Positions 1 to 7,014 of a stretch of 10,500 bases of DNA are shown here, piece after piece. Under the pieces are notes generated by a model. The model saw only the letters and a list, made by a program, of their open reading frames with translations. It was not told the DNA's origin and made no database searches. Within the stretch, counting starts at the first letter, position 1; every line of letters begins with the position of its first letter. This DNA comes from Clostridiales bacterium (GTDB taxonomy: Bacteria; Bacillota; Clostridia; Christensenellales; UMGS416), in NCBI GenBank assembly GCA_012515725.1, contig JAAYXU010000174.1, positions 1-10,500 of the forward strand, written 5' to 3'. The position numbers and the translations under genes were made by a program.

Positions 1-1805
1 CCTGCTGCAGTCAGCGCGGACTAGCCGAGCGCTTCGACAGCACGATCGGCGCGGGTACGGTTCTCATGCCGTTCGGGGGCGTGCGGCAATTAACGCCTGC
101 GCAGGCCATGGCCGCCAGGCTTCCGGCCCCCAGCGGGGAGACCGACGCCGGGACGCTGATGGCGTTCGGTTTCGATCCGGAGATATCCCGCTGGAGCCCG
201 TTCCACGGAGGTGTGTGGGCGGTCGTAGAGTCCCTCAATCGAATTGCGTGCGCCGGGGGAGACGCTTCCGCGTGCCGCCTGACGCTTCAGGAGTACTTTG
301 AGCGGATGTTCCGCGGGCCCGAGCGCTGGGGCAAGCCGCTCTCAGCGCTGCTGGGCGCGTTCTGGGCGCAGTGCCGACTGGGCGTTCCAGCTATCGGCGG
401 TAAGGACAGCATGTCAGGTACGTTTGAGGATCTCGATGTGCCGCCGACGCTTGTTTCCTTCGCGCTCGCCCCGGCTGACATGGGTAGCGTCATATCGGCT
501 GAGTGGAAGGGCCCGGGCCACAGGTTGGCGGTGCTGCATCTTCCGGTCGCGCAGGACCGTATGCCTGACCCGGATGCGTTCCTGCGTAACTGCGCCGCGC
601 TGCATACTGCGATCAGCTGCGGAGCGGTGCTGTCTGCACATACGCTGGACAGGCGGGGGCTTATTCCCGCGCTATCCGCGATGTCGATGGGAAACTGGAT
701 CGGAGCGCGGATCGACCGAACGGATCTGCTTGGCAGGCCGATTCCGGGCGGAGCGCTCGTGGAGCTGTCCGACGATGCCGATGTGGAGAGGCTTTTCAGA
801 GGATGTAGCCTTACGATCATCGGAACGACAGGCAGGCAGCCGGTGATTCGCGCAGGGGAGATTACTGTCACGCTGCATGAGATCCGCAGCGCGTCGGAGG
901 GAGCGCTGGCTGACGTCTTTCCGATCACCGCAGGTGAGGACGCGCGGACGTACCCCTGTCCTCTATATGAGAGAAGAAACAAAACCCGCCCGCGGATCAG
1001 AGTCGCGCGACCGCGGGTATTTATACCCGTTTTCCCTGGAACCAACTGTGAGTATGAAAGCGCTCTGGCATTCGAGCGGGCCGGGGCGGTGACGGACGTG
1101 CGGTGCGTGCGCAATATCGCTCCCGGCGATATCGAGGAGACGATACGGGAATTCACCCGCGCCGTCAGCAGCGCGCAGATCGTGATGATACCGGGCGGCT
1201 TTTCCGCCGGGGACGAACCAGACGGCTCGGGCAAGTTCATCGCCACCACGCTGCGCTCGCCACGGATGGCCGACGCCATCGCGGATCTCCTATACCGCCG
1301 GGACGGGCTCATGCTGGGCATATGCAACGGATTTCAGGCGCTCATCAAGCTGGGGCTTGTGCCCTACGGAGAGATACGGGAGATGCGGCCCGACAGCCCA
1401 ACGCTTACGTTCAACCGTATCGGCCGCCATCAGAGTCGTATCGTGCGCACCCGTGTGGTTTCGGTGCTGTCGCCTTGGTTTGCGGCAGTGGAAGCCGGAC
1501 ATATCACATCGGTTCCCATTTCCCACGGAGAGGGACGATTCGTGTGCACTCCCGAGGAGTTTGACAGGCTGCTTCAAAACGGACAGATAGCGACGCAGTA
1601 CGTGGACGCGCAGGGGAGCCCGACGATGGACATCGACTACAACCCCAGCGGCTCCTATATGGCCGTTGAAGGTATCGTGAGCCCCGACGGACGGATACTG
1701 GGCAAGATGGGGCACAGCGAGCGCTATGGCCGCCACGCGTACCGCAACGTGCCCGGCGATTACGAGAGTGGGATTTTCCGCTCGGGTGTGCTATACTTCG
1801 CGTAG
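1..1805 (+). CDS. purL: Phosphoribosylformylglycinamidine (FGAM) synthase, fused synthetase-glutaminase; 5'-truncated by window edge
   Basis: Converts FGAR, ATP and glutamine to FGAM in step 4 of purine synthesis. The frame is open from base 3, so the gene starts before the window; about 600 codons are visible, while single-chain PurL proteins are usually about 1,200-1,300 residues. With base 3 as codon 1, residues 5-26 carry the conserved AERFDSTIGAGTVLMPFGG segment and residues 132-139 carry GGKDSMSG, both typical of the second AIRS-like half of PurL. A class I glutaminase domain starts near residue 339. Its nucleophile is Cys441 in GICNGFQAL (codon 1323-1325), and the His571/Glu573 pair lies in GHSER (1713-1721). 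The fused glutaminase removes the need for separate purQ and purS genes, and none is seen. The TAG stop at 1803 is 15 bp before the next gene, suggesting co-transcription. All visible catalytic residues are intact. Confidence 0.97.
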   Translation, partial: CCSQRGLAERFDSTIGAGTVLMPFGGVRQLTPAQAMAARLPAPSGETDAGTLMAFGFDPEISRWSPFHGGVWAVVESLNRIACAGGDASACRLTLQEYFERMFRGPERWGKPLSALLGAFWAQCRLGVPAIGGKDSMSGTFEDLDVPPTLVSFALAPADMGSVISAEWKGPGHRLAVLHLPVAQDRMPDPDAFLRNCAALHTAISCGAVLSAHTLDRRGLIPALSAMSMGNWIGARIDRTDLLGRPIPGGALVELSDDADVERLFRGCSLTIIGTTGRQPVIRAGEITVTLHEIRSASEGALADVFPITAGEDARTYPCPLYERRNKTRPRIRVARPRVFIPVFPGTNCEYESALAFERAGAVTDVRCVRNIAPGDIEETIREFTRAVSSAQIVMIPGGFSAGDEPDGSGKFIATTLRSPRMADAIADLLYRRDGLMLGICNGFQALIKLGLVPYGEIREMRPDSPTLTFNRIGRHQSRIVRTRVVSVLSPWFAAVEAGHITSVPISHGEGRFVCTPEEFDRLLQNGQIATQYVDAQGSPTMDIDYNPSGSYMAVEGIVSPDGRILGKMGHSERYGRHAYRNVPGDYESGIFRSGVLYFA

Positions 1806-1820
1806 CGAGGAGGGGAGGAC

Positions 1821-2354
1821 GTGTATTTCAGCGATCCGTACGATATTACGGTGGATAAACTGCGCGAGCTGGTGGATGCCAAGGTGCTCGAGCAGGAGAC
1901 GCTCGAGTATAAGCGCCTTATTCACGGCGACGAGGATCTGGAGACCAGAGAGTTCCTGGCCGACGTATCTTCCTTCGCCAATTCGCGCGGGGGGCACATC
2001 ATATACGGCATCGCCGAGGAGGACGGCGTCCCGGCGCGGCTGTGCGGCACGGGACTTGGCGACAGCGAAGTGGACGCGGCTATACTGCGTTTGGACAGCC
2101 AGATTCGGGACGGCATAGAGCCGCGCATACCCGACGTGCGTATCATGCCGGTCTGCCTGCGCACGGGCGCCTGGTGCATCGTGATCCATGTGCCGCCCAG
2201 TCACCGCGCGCCCCACCGGGTCATATTCAAGGGACATGGGCATTTCTACGCGCGCGCCAGCAACGGAAAGCACCGGATGGACGTGGACGAGCTGCGGGAT
2301 CAGTTCCTGCGCAACGCGGGAGCGCACTGGAGCGAAAAGGCGGGCTACAGGTAG
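1821..2354 (+). CDS. Small stand-alone Schlafen AlbA_2-domain protein, function unknown
   Basis: The product is 177 residues. The GTG start is chosen because AGGAGG (1808-1813) sits 7 bases upstream. The sequence resembles the Schlafen AlbA_2 putative nucleic-acid/ATP-binding domain: an acidic E-x-x-E-x-K patch (Glu26, Glu29, Lys31 in ETLEYKR), then DVSSFANSRGGHIIYGI (residues 48-64) with the family's FAN-x-x-GG-x-x-x-x-G core, and a closing strand FYARASNGKHRMD (about 142-154). The domain fills nearly the whole protein. Many bacterial AlbA_2 proteins continue into a winged-helix or ATPase-like C-terminus that is missing here. No signal peptide or membrane segment is visible, so it is probably cytoplasmic. 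It follows purL by 15 bp in the same direction and probably shares its mRNA. Family members have been linked to transcription regulation and, in eukaryotic Schlafens, to RNA cleavage; neither role can be assigned from this sequence. Family assignment is confident, role is not. Confidence 0.85.
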   Translation: MYFSDPYDITVDKLRELVDAKVLEQETLEYKRLIHGDEDLETREFLADVSSFANSRGGHIIYGIAEEDGVPARLCGTGLGDSEVDAAILRLDSQIRDGIEPRIPDVRIMPVCLRTGAWCIVIHVPPSHRAPHRVIFKGHGHFYARASNGKHRMDVDELRDQFLRNAGAHWSEKAGYR

Positions 2355-2396
2355 GCGAGCCGATGAATGCCGCTTCTGCCGGTTAGTGTTTAATAT

Positions 2397-2510
2397 ATGA
2401 AAATGGGCGTAGATATGGACGATAATTCAGAGGTAATGAACCTAAAAGCGAAATCGATAATTGTACAGCTTCTTATAGCCATCTTTGGCACATTTGTCGC
2501 TGCGTTATGA
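2397..2510 (+). CDS. Possible 37-residue membrane microprotein (speculative)
   Basis: From ATG 2397 to TGA 2508-2510 there is an open frame of 37 codons. Its first 19 residues are polar and acidic, and its last 18 (SIIVQLLIAIFGTFVAAL) form a plausible single membrane helix ending at the stop. No convincing Shine-Dalgarno sequence precedes the first ATG. An in-frame ATG at 2436 has AGAGG (2429-2433) only 2 bases upstream, which is too close to be good. The hydrophobic tail could arise by chance in AT-rich DNA or be the remnant of a longer gene. I recognise no family. Confidence 0.2.
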   Translation: MKMGVDMDDNSEVMNLKAKSIIVQLLIAIFGTFVAAL

Positions 2511-2540
2511 GAGCATTGTGTCATATGGCGGGAGCGAAAA

Positions 2541-2584
2541 AAATCCGAACAATTTTTCTATAATACTTAAAATAGTTCTTAATT
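2541..2584 (+). promoter_or_regulatory. Inverted PurBox pair, probable PurR operator for the purE operon
   Basis: Bases 2541-2553 read AAATCCGAACAAT, matching the Bacillus PurBox consensus (AWWWCCGAACWWT, from memory) at every position. Bases 2572-2584 (ATAGTTCTTAATT) match the inverted consensus at 11 of 13 positions, keeping GTTC. The two centres are 30 bp apart, in keeping with the 16-17 bp spacing known between PurBoxes in Bacillus subtilis. The second box ends 4 bp before the -35 element. In that family PurR represses purine genes and is released by PRPP. That a PurR protein exists in this organism is inferred. Confidence 0.75.
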
Positions 2585-2588
2585 TGTA

Positions 2589-2617
2589 TTGAAACCGGCC
2601 CATAATTCTGTTATCAT
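2589..2617 (+). promoter_or_regulatory. Sigma-A-type promoter of the purE operon
   Basis: TTGAAA (2589-2594) and TATCAT (2612-2617) are separated by exactly 17 bp, a near-consensus housekeeping promoter. Transcription would start near 2624, giving a leader of about 59 bases before purE. It lies directly downstream of the PurBox pair, the same arrangement as in PurR-controlled operons. Confidence 0.75.
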
Positions 2618-2649
2618 ATGGCTGTCGGTATTTTTTATCGGTAAATGCA

Positions 2650-2673
2650 CTCCCTCGAACAGATTTGATGGAG
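2650..2673 (+). promoter_or_regulatory. Hairpin covering the purE ribosome binding site
   Basis: CTCC (2650-2653) pairs with GGAG (2670-2673) and TCGAA (2655-2659) pairs with TTTGA (2664-2668, one G-U pair). They are separated by one C-U mismatch and closed by the four-base loop CAGA. The GGAG side is the core of the purE Shine-Dalgarno sequence GGAGG (2670-2674), so the folded form would limit translation initiation. The pairing is read directly from the sequence; a regulatory role is inferred. Confidence 0.45.
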
Positions 2674-2682
2674 GTCGTATCT

Positions 2683-3174
2683 ATGTCCGCATCGGTAGCC
2701 GTCGTAATGGGAAGCAGATCCGACTATCCGGTCGTACAAAACGCCGTCACCCTGCTGGAATCCTTCGGCATTGCGGTGGAGATGCGGGTGCTCTCGGCCC
2801 ATCGCACGCCCGAGGAGGCCGCCGCGTTTGCGCGCGGCGCGCGCGGCAGGGGTGTGGGCGTCATTATCGCCGCGGCCGGAAAGGCCGCGCATCTTCCCGG
2901 CGTGCTGGCGGCGTATACGACGCTGCCGGTCATCGGGCTGCCTGTGAAGACCTCGCTGATGGGCGGTATGGACTCGCTGCTCTCGATCGTGCAGATGCCC
3001 GCCGGGATCCCGGTCGCCACGGTGGGGGTGGACGCCTCCCAGAACGCGGCGCTGCTGGCCGTGGAGATGCTCGCGATTACCGACGGGGAGCTGGCTGACA
3101 GGCTGGCGGATTACAGGAAAAGTATGGCCGACAAGGTTCTGGCCGATGATGCGAATATTCGAAAAGGGGAATGA
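2683..3174 (+). CDS. purE: PurE, N5-CAIR mutase or AIR carboxylase
   Basis: Makes CAIR in step 6 of purine synthesis. The ATG at 2683 is preferred over the in-frame TTG at 2665 because GGAGG (2670-2674) is 8 bases upstream of it; the product is then 163 residues, normal for the family. Family motifs in order are GSRSDYP (near the N-terminus, phosphate binding), SAHRTP with the catalytic-type His, AAGKAAHLPG, and DSLLSIVQMPAGIPVAT. A Lys stands where many class I enzymes have Gly (AGGAAHLPG-like). No purK is present in the window, so whether the enzyme takes N5-CAIR (class I) or AIR plus CO2 (class II) is not settled. It is the first gene of the promoter-proximal operon, with a stop only 3 bp before purC. 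Confidence 0.96.
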   Translation: MSASVAVVMGSRSDYPVVQNAVTLLESFGIAVEMRVLSAHRTPEEAAAFARGARGRGVGVIIAAAGKAAHLPGVLAAYTTLPVIGLPVKTSLMGGMDSLLSIVQMPAGIPVATVGVDASQNAALLAVEMLAITDGELADRLADYRKSMADKVLADDANIRKGE

Positions 3175-3177
3175 CCG

Positions 3178-3903
3178 ATGACCGTACGCAAGACCGCGCA
3201 GATTTACGAGGGAAAGGCCAAGAAGGTATACGACACAACCGATCCCGCGCTAGCCATCGTTTCCTACAAGGACGACGCGACCGCCTTTAACGGCCTCAAG
3301 CGCGGCACCATCGCGGGCAAGGGCGTCGTAAACAACCGTGTATCCAATCATCTTTTCCGCCTGCTGGAGAAGGAGGGAGTCCCTACCCACTATGTGGAGG
3401 AGCTCTCCGACCGGGAAACGCTCGTGAAAAAGGTGCAAATCGTACCCGTAGAGGTCATCGTGCGCAACATCGTGGCGGGTTCGCTCGCGAAGCGTCTGGG
3501 TCTTGCGGAAGGTACGCGGCTGCGTAGCGCCGTCATCGAGTACTGCTACAAGAACGACGATCTCGGCGATCCCATGATTAACGAAACCCACATCGCCGCG
3601 CTGGGACTTGCCACTCACGATGAAATGGAGACGATCGCGCGCTATGCGCTGGCGGTCAACCGGTTCCTGACGGGCTATCTTGAGGGCCTGGGGATCGAGC
3701 TGATCGATTTCAAGCTGGAATTCGGCCGCGCCGACGGACGCATCGTGCTGGCCGACGAAATATCGCCCGATACCTGCCGCTTCTGGGACACGGCATCGGG
3801 GGAAAAGCTGGACAAAGACCGATTCCGCCGCGATCTGGGGCATGTTGAGGAAGCCTATGGCGAGATACTTCGCCGCCTCACCGGAGGAGGAGGGGAGGCA
3901 TGA
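3178..3903 (+). CDS. purC: SAICAR synthetase (phosphoribosylaminoimidazole-succinocarboxamide synthase)
   Basis: Condenses CAIR with aspartate using ATP (step 7). The product is 241 residues, the usual size for bacterial PurC. Motifs include [10 protein letters not shown] (9-18), KDDATAFNG (31-39), the signature [11 protein letters not shown] (92-102), LIDFKLEFG (175-183) and [12 protein letters not shown] (193-204). The ATG follows the purE stop by 3 bp and is preceded by AAAAGGGGA. The stop overlaps the purF start in ATGA (3900-3903). The last residues, GGGGEA, are encoded by the very purine-rich run that serves as the purF ribosome binding site, so this glycine tail probably reflects that overlap rather than protein function. 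Confidence 0.97.
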   Translation: MTVRKTAQIYEGKAKKVYDTTDPALAIVSYKDDATAFNGLKRGTIAGKGVVNNRVSNHLFRLLEKEGVPTHYVEELSDRETLVKKVQIVPVEVIVRNIVAGSLAKRLGLAEGTRLRSAVIEYCYKNDDLGDPMINETHIAALGLATHDEMETIARYALAVNRFLTGYLEGLGIELIDFKLEFGRADGRIVLADEISPDTCRFWDTASGEKLDKDRFRRDLGHVEEAYGEILRRLTGGGGEA

Positions 3904-5339
3904 GCACGCGGCCGTGTTTCGAGTGGATCAAGCCGCGCCACGACCGTATGCCCGAGGAGTGCGGTGTCGTAGGTATGTATGACGCGGGCGGCGCTCCGGT
4001 TTCCGAAGCGCTCTACTATGGTCTCTACGCGCTGCAGCACCGGGGTCAGGAAAGCGCGGGTATCGCACTCTCAGACGGGCGCGGTATACGTTATCATAAG
4101 GCGATGGGCCTTGTGACCGAGTGTTTCAGCGAAGGAGCGACGCTCAAAAATCTGGGGAACGGCTCCATCGGCATCGGCCATGTGCGCTACTCGACCGCCG
4201 GGTCAAGCCAGGTCGTCAACGCGCAGCCGCTGGTCGTTCGCTACAAGAACGGCACGATGGCGCTGGCTCACAACGGCAACCTCATCAACGCGCAGCATAT
4301 CCGCGGCATACTGGAGCGCAGGGGTGTAATAAGCCAGACCGCGCTGGACACGGAGGTCATTGCCAATCTCATCGCGCGGTTCAGCGGGGACGATATCGTC
4401 GGCGCCATCCGGCGCACGATGGAGTATATACGGGGCGCCTATTCGCTTGTCATAATGACAGAAACGCAGCTCATCGGAGTACGCGACCCCGGCGGGGTGA
4501 GACCGCTGGCGCTTGGCAGGCTGGGGGACGCCTACATGATCGCGTCGGAAAGCTGCGCATTTGACGCGGTAGGTGCTGATTTCATACGCGACCTGAGGCC
4601 AGGGGAGATCGTAGTAGTCGACCGATCGGGGCTTCGCTCCATACAGACCGAAACCCCGCCGCAAAGCCACCTATGCATATTCGAGTTCGTTTACTTCGCC
4701 CGCACCGACAGCGTCATCGACGGCGTCAGCGTCTATCAGGCTAGGGAGAATGCGGGCCGTCTGCTTGCGCGCTCGGCGGGCGTCGAAGCCGACATGGTGT
4801 CGGGCGTTCCCGACTCGGCGATAACCGCAGCCATCGGATACTCGAAGGAGTCGGGCATACCGTACGGCGAAGGGCTTGCCAAGAACCGCTACGTAGGCCG
4901 GACGTTCATACAGCCGCAGCAGTCACGCCGCGAGACGGGCGTACGCATCAAGCTCAACGCGCTGCGTAAAAACGTGCAGGGTAAGCGCGTGGTGCTGGTC
5001 GACGACTCGATCGTCCGGGGTACGACGTCCCGGAAGATCGTCGAAATGCTCCGCTGCGCCGGGGCGCGCGAGGTGCATATGCTCATATCGTCGCCGCCCG
5101 TCGTGTATCCCTGCTTTTTCGGAATCGACACACCCGACCGGGAGCAACTCATCGGAGCCAGGAATTCGGTAGAGCAGATACGCGCCAAGATAGGCGCCGA
5201 CACGCTCTGCTATCTGCCGATCGAGGATCTTCTAAAGACCGTCGACGGTGCGGTCTGTGGCTTCTGTCAAGGGTGCTTCAACAGCGAATATCCTCTCGAC
5301 CCGGATGCGTTCCGGGAATTCTGTCCGCCGCTCGAGTAA
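3900..5339 (+). CDS. purF: Glutamine PRPP amidotransferase, Fe-S and propeptide type
   Basis: Catalyses the committed step, PRPP plus glutamine to phosphoribosylamine. The product is 479 residues. The N-terminal Ntn glutaminase nucleophile is Cys21 in PEECGVVG, so about 20 residues must be removed to expose it. A later ATG (codon 17) lacks a ribosome binding site, whereas ATG 3900 has a strong GGAGGAGGAGGGGAGG run before it. Other glutaminase motifs are [10 protein letters not shown] and [11 protein letters not shown]. The PRPP-binding loop is [13 protein letters not shown] (364-376). Cys259, Cys405 and the CxxC at 456-459 (within CGFCQGC) correspond to the four [4Fe-4S] ligands of the Bacillus subtilis enzyme, making this the oxygen-sensitive class. 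Feedback inhibition by purine nucleotides is typical of the family. It overlaps purC by 4 bp and precedes purM by 10 bp. Confidence 0.97.
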   Translation: MSTRPCFEWIKPRHDRMPEECGVVGMYDAGGAPVSEALYYGLYALQHRGQESAGIALSDGRGIRYHKAMGLVTECFSEGATLKNLGNGSIGIGHVRYSTAGSSQVVNAQPLVVRYKNGTMALAHNGNLINAQHIRGILERRGVISQTALDTEVIANLIARFSGDDIVGAIRRTMEYIRGAYSLVIMTETQLIGVRDPGGVRPLALGRLGDAYMIASESCAFDAVGADFIRDLRPGEIVVVDRSGLRSIQTETPPQSHLCIFEFVYFARTDSVIDGVSVYQARENAGRLLARSAGVEADMVSGVPDSAITAAIGYSKESGIPYGEGLAKNRYVGRTFIQPQQSRRETGVRIKLNALRKNVQGKRVVLVDDSIVRGTTSRKIVEMLRCAGAREVHMLISSPPVVYPCFFGIDTPDREQLIGARNSVEQIRAKIGADTLCYLPIEDLLKTVDGAVCGFCQGCFNSEYPLDPDAFREFCPPLE

Positions 5340-5349
5340 AGGAGGGCGT

Positions 5350-6378
5350 ATGGCAATCGATTATAAATCCGCAGGCGTAGATGTGGAAGCTGGTTACGAA
5401 GCAGTCAGACTCATGAAGGAGCATGTCCGCTCCACATTCAGCGAGCGGGTTATAGGGGATGTGGGTTCCTTTGGCGGCTGCTACAGCATCGCCGATATGG
5501 GTATAACCGAACCTGTGCTGGTATCGGGTACCGATGGAGTGGGCACAAAGCTCAAAATCGCGTTCGCGCTGGACCGCCACGATACCGTGGGCATAGACTG
5601 CGTCGCGATGTGCGTCAACGACGTGCTCTGCCAGGGAGCGCAGCCTCTCTTTTTCCTCGACTATATAGCGACTGGCAGGCTGATTCCCGGCAAGGTCGCG
5701 GCAATCGTGTCGGGCGTTGCCGAGGGCTGCCGCCGGGCCGGGTGCGCGCTCATGGGCGGAGAGACCGCCGAAATGCCCGGATTCTACTCCGAAGGCGAGT
5801 ACGATATCGCGGGTTTCACGGTGGGCATCGCCGAGCGCTCCCGTATGATTGACGGATCCGCGATCACGCCGGGAGACGCGCTGGTGGGCTTGGAGAGCTC
5901 CGGTGTGCACAGCAACGGTTTTTCGCTCATACGCCGAGTACTGGGCGAGGACGCCGCTTCGCTGGGACGGTATATGCCCGAGCTGGGCAGGACGATCGGC
6001 GAGGAGCTGCTTACGCCCACCCGCATATATGTGAAACCTGTGCTGGAGATGATGAGGGCGCACAATATAAAGGGCGCGGCGCATATTACAGGCGGCGGAT
6101 TTCTGGAGAACATTCCTCGGATGCTTCCGCCCGGGGCGCGGGCCCGCGTCCGGGAAGGCGCGTGGCCGGTTCCGCCGGTATTCGGCCTCCTCATCCGGGA
6201 GAGCGGCATGAGCCTGCGCGACGCCTACAATACATTCAATATGGGAATCGGCATGGTGCTGGCCGTTCCTGCCGGGGAGGCCGCCGCGGTGGTCGACTTG
6301 GCCCGCGCACTGGGAGCGCCCGCGCATGTGATAGGCGACGTCGTGCCGGGCGAACCGGGCGTCGAGGTGCCGGCGTGA
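5350..6378 (+). CDS. purM: AIR synthetase (FGAM cyclo-ligase)
   Basis: Closes the imidazole ring, FGAM plus ATP to AIR (step 5). ATG 5350 is chosen because GGAGGG lies just upstream (5341-5346) and the product, 342 residues, then matches the family length; the frame is open further upstream, inside purF, but that extension has no family resemblance. Motifs are YKSAGVDVEAGYE (5-17), the glycine loop GTDGVGTKLK (60-69), the conserved Asn-Asp at 90-91 followed by LCQGAQPLFFLDY, MGGETAEMPGFY (135-146) and LESSGVHSNGFSL (181-193). It belongs to the same AIRS superfamily as the synthetase half of PurL. Its TGA overlaps the purN GTG start in GTGA (6375-6378), implying translational coupling. Confidence 0.97.
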   Translation: MAIDYKSAGVDVEAGYEAVRLMKEHVRSTFSERVIGDVGSFGGCYSIADMGITEPVLVSGTDGVGTKLKIAFALDRHDTVGIDCVAMCVNDVLCQGAQPLFFLDYIATGRLIPGKVAAIVSGVAEGCRRAGCALMGGETAEMPGFYSEGEYDIAGFTVGIAERSRMIDGSAITPGDALVGLESSGVHSNGFSLIRRVLGEDAASLGRYMPELGRTIGEELLTPTRIYVKPVLEMMRAHNIKGAAHITGGGFLENIPRMLPPGARARVREGAWPVPPVFGLLIRESGMSLRDAYNTFNMGIGMVLAVPAGEAAAVVDLARALGAPAHVIGDVVPGEPGVEVPA

Positions 6379-7013
6379 AGCGCATAGCGGTTCTGGCGTC
6401 GGGCGGCGGGACCAACTTCCAGGCCGTTCTGGACGCCTGCGAACAGGGCCGCATTGCGGGCCGGGTGGTCTGTCTCATATACAACCGACGGGAGGCGTTC
6501 GCCCGGCAGCGGGCCCAGCGCGCCGGTGTCCCCGCATACTATATTAGTCTGCGGCAGTACGAGGGCCTCGAGGACATGCAGGCCGCCGTGCACGAACGGC
6601 TGTGCGCGTGCGAGGCTGATATCGTAGTGCTGGCCGGATACCTGCTCCGCCTGGGGCCGCAGACCGTTCGCCGCTGGCGCGGCCGGATCGTCAACACGCA
6701 TCCCGCGCTAATTCCTTCTTTCTGCGGCCAGGGCTTCTACGGAGAACGGGTGCATCAGGCGGTACTCGACTACGGGGCGAAGGTCTCGGGCTGCACGATC
6801 CATCTGGTGGACGAGCAGTACGACACAGGCCCCATATTGCTGCAGGAGGCTGTACCGGTGCTGGAGGACGACGACGCGCATACGCTGGCCGCGCGCATAC
6901 TGCCGGTAGAGCACCGACTTCTGGTGCAGGCGGTCGCGCTCCTGTGCGACGACCGCGTCCACGTCGAGGGCCGGAGGGTAACACTCCTGCCGCAGTCCGC
7001 GCCCATACAGTAA
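6375..7013 (+). CDS. purN: Phosphoribosylglycinamide (GAR) formyltransferase
   Basis: Transfers a formyl group from 10-formyl-THF to GAR (step 3). The GTG start at 6375 is supported by GAGG (6364-6367) 7 bases upstream and because KRIAVLASGGGTNFQA begins exactly where PurN proteins do; the frame continues upstream only through purM. The product is 212 residues. Catalytic residues appear as Asn107 and His109 in VNTHPALIPSF and Asp150 in VDEQYDTGPI. The loop GQGFYGERVHQAVLDYG is the form I associate with clostridial PurN rather than the E. coli one. It overlaps purM by 4 bp. A 58-bp gap with a hairpin separates it from purH, the widest gap inside the operon. Confidence 0.96.
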   Translation: MKRIAVLASGGGTNFQAVLDACEQGRIAGRVVCLIYNRREAFARQRAQRAGVPAYYISLRQYEGLEDMQAAVHERLCACEADIVVLAGYLLRLGPQTVRRWRGRIVNTHPALIPSFCGQGFYGERVHQAVLDYGAKVSGCTIHLVDEQYDTGPILLQEAVPVLEDDDAHTLAARILPVEHRLLVQAVALLCDDRVHVEGRRVTLLPQSAPIQ

Positions 7014-7014
7014 A

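Larger units (their letters stand above)
2355..2682 (+). other. AT-rich intergenic control region between the AlbA_2 gene and purE
   Basis: This stretch is visibly richer in A and T than the GC-rich genes on both sides. The left part holds a possible 37-codon microORF (2397-2510) and no convincing terminator for the upstream purL-AlbA_2 transcript. The right part holds a PurBox-like pair (2541-2584), a sigma-A-type promoter (2589-2617), and a leader of about 59 bases with a hairpin over the purE ribosome binding site. The conserved core of a purine riboswitch is not seen. No tRNA or other RNA gene is recognised. Confidence 0.8.

Noticed and set aside
287..1327. Long minus-strand open frame (346 codons) opposite purL
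   Set aside because: It is antisense to conserved PurL sequence, its product is low-complexity Ser/Arg/Pro-rich with no recognisable domain, and GC-rich coding DNA commonly leaves such open frames on the other strand.
2444..2456. Additional PurBox-like site (AAAAGCGAAATCG)
   Set aside because: Only about 9 of 13 positions match and it has no inverted partner at the right distance.
2479..2490. GCCA/TGGC hairpin as terminator for purL-AlbA_2
   Set aside because: The stem is only 4 bp and no T-tract follows.
2559..2564. TATAAT as the -10 of a second promoter
   Set aside because: No acceptable -35 hexamer lies 16-18 bp upstream (the stretch is a run of A), and the site falls between the two PurBoxes; the promoter at 2589-2617 is much better.
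2541..2682. Purine (guanine/adenine) riboswitch before purE
   Set aside because: The conserved three-way junction core segments of that class are not seen, and the TATAAT-like string at 2559-2564 is not flanked by the expected P1/P2/P3 pairing.
5248..5349. Upstream extension of purM into purF
   Set aside because: The extra residues have no family resemblance and the ATG at 5350 has a strong ribosome binding site and gives the normal length.
5278..6327. Long minus-strand open frame (349 codons) opposite purM
   Set aside because: Same reason: it is fully covered by conserved purM and its composition (His/Arg/Ala-rich) is that of a shadow frame.
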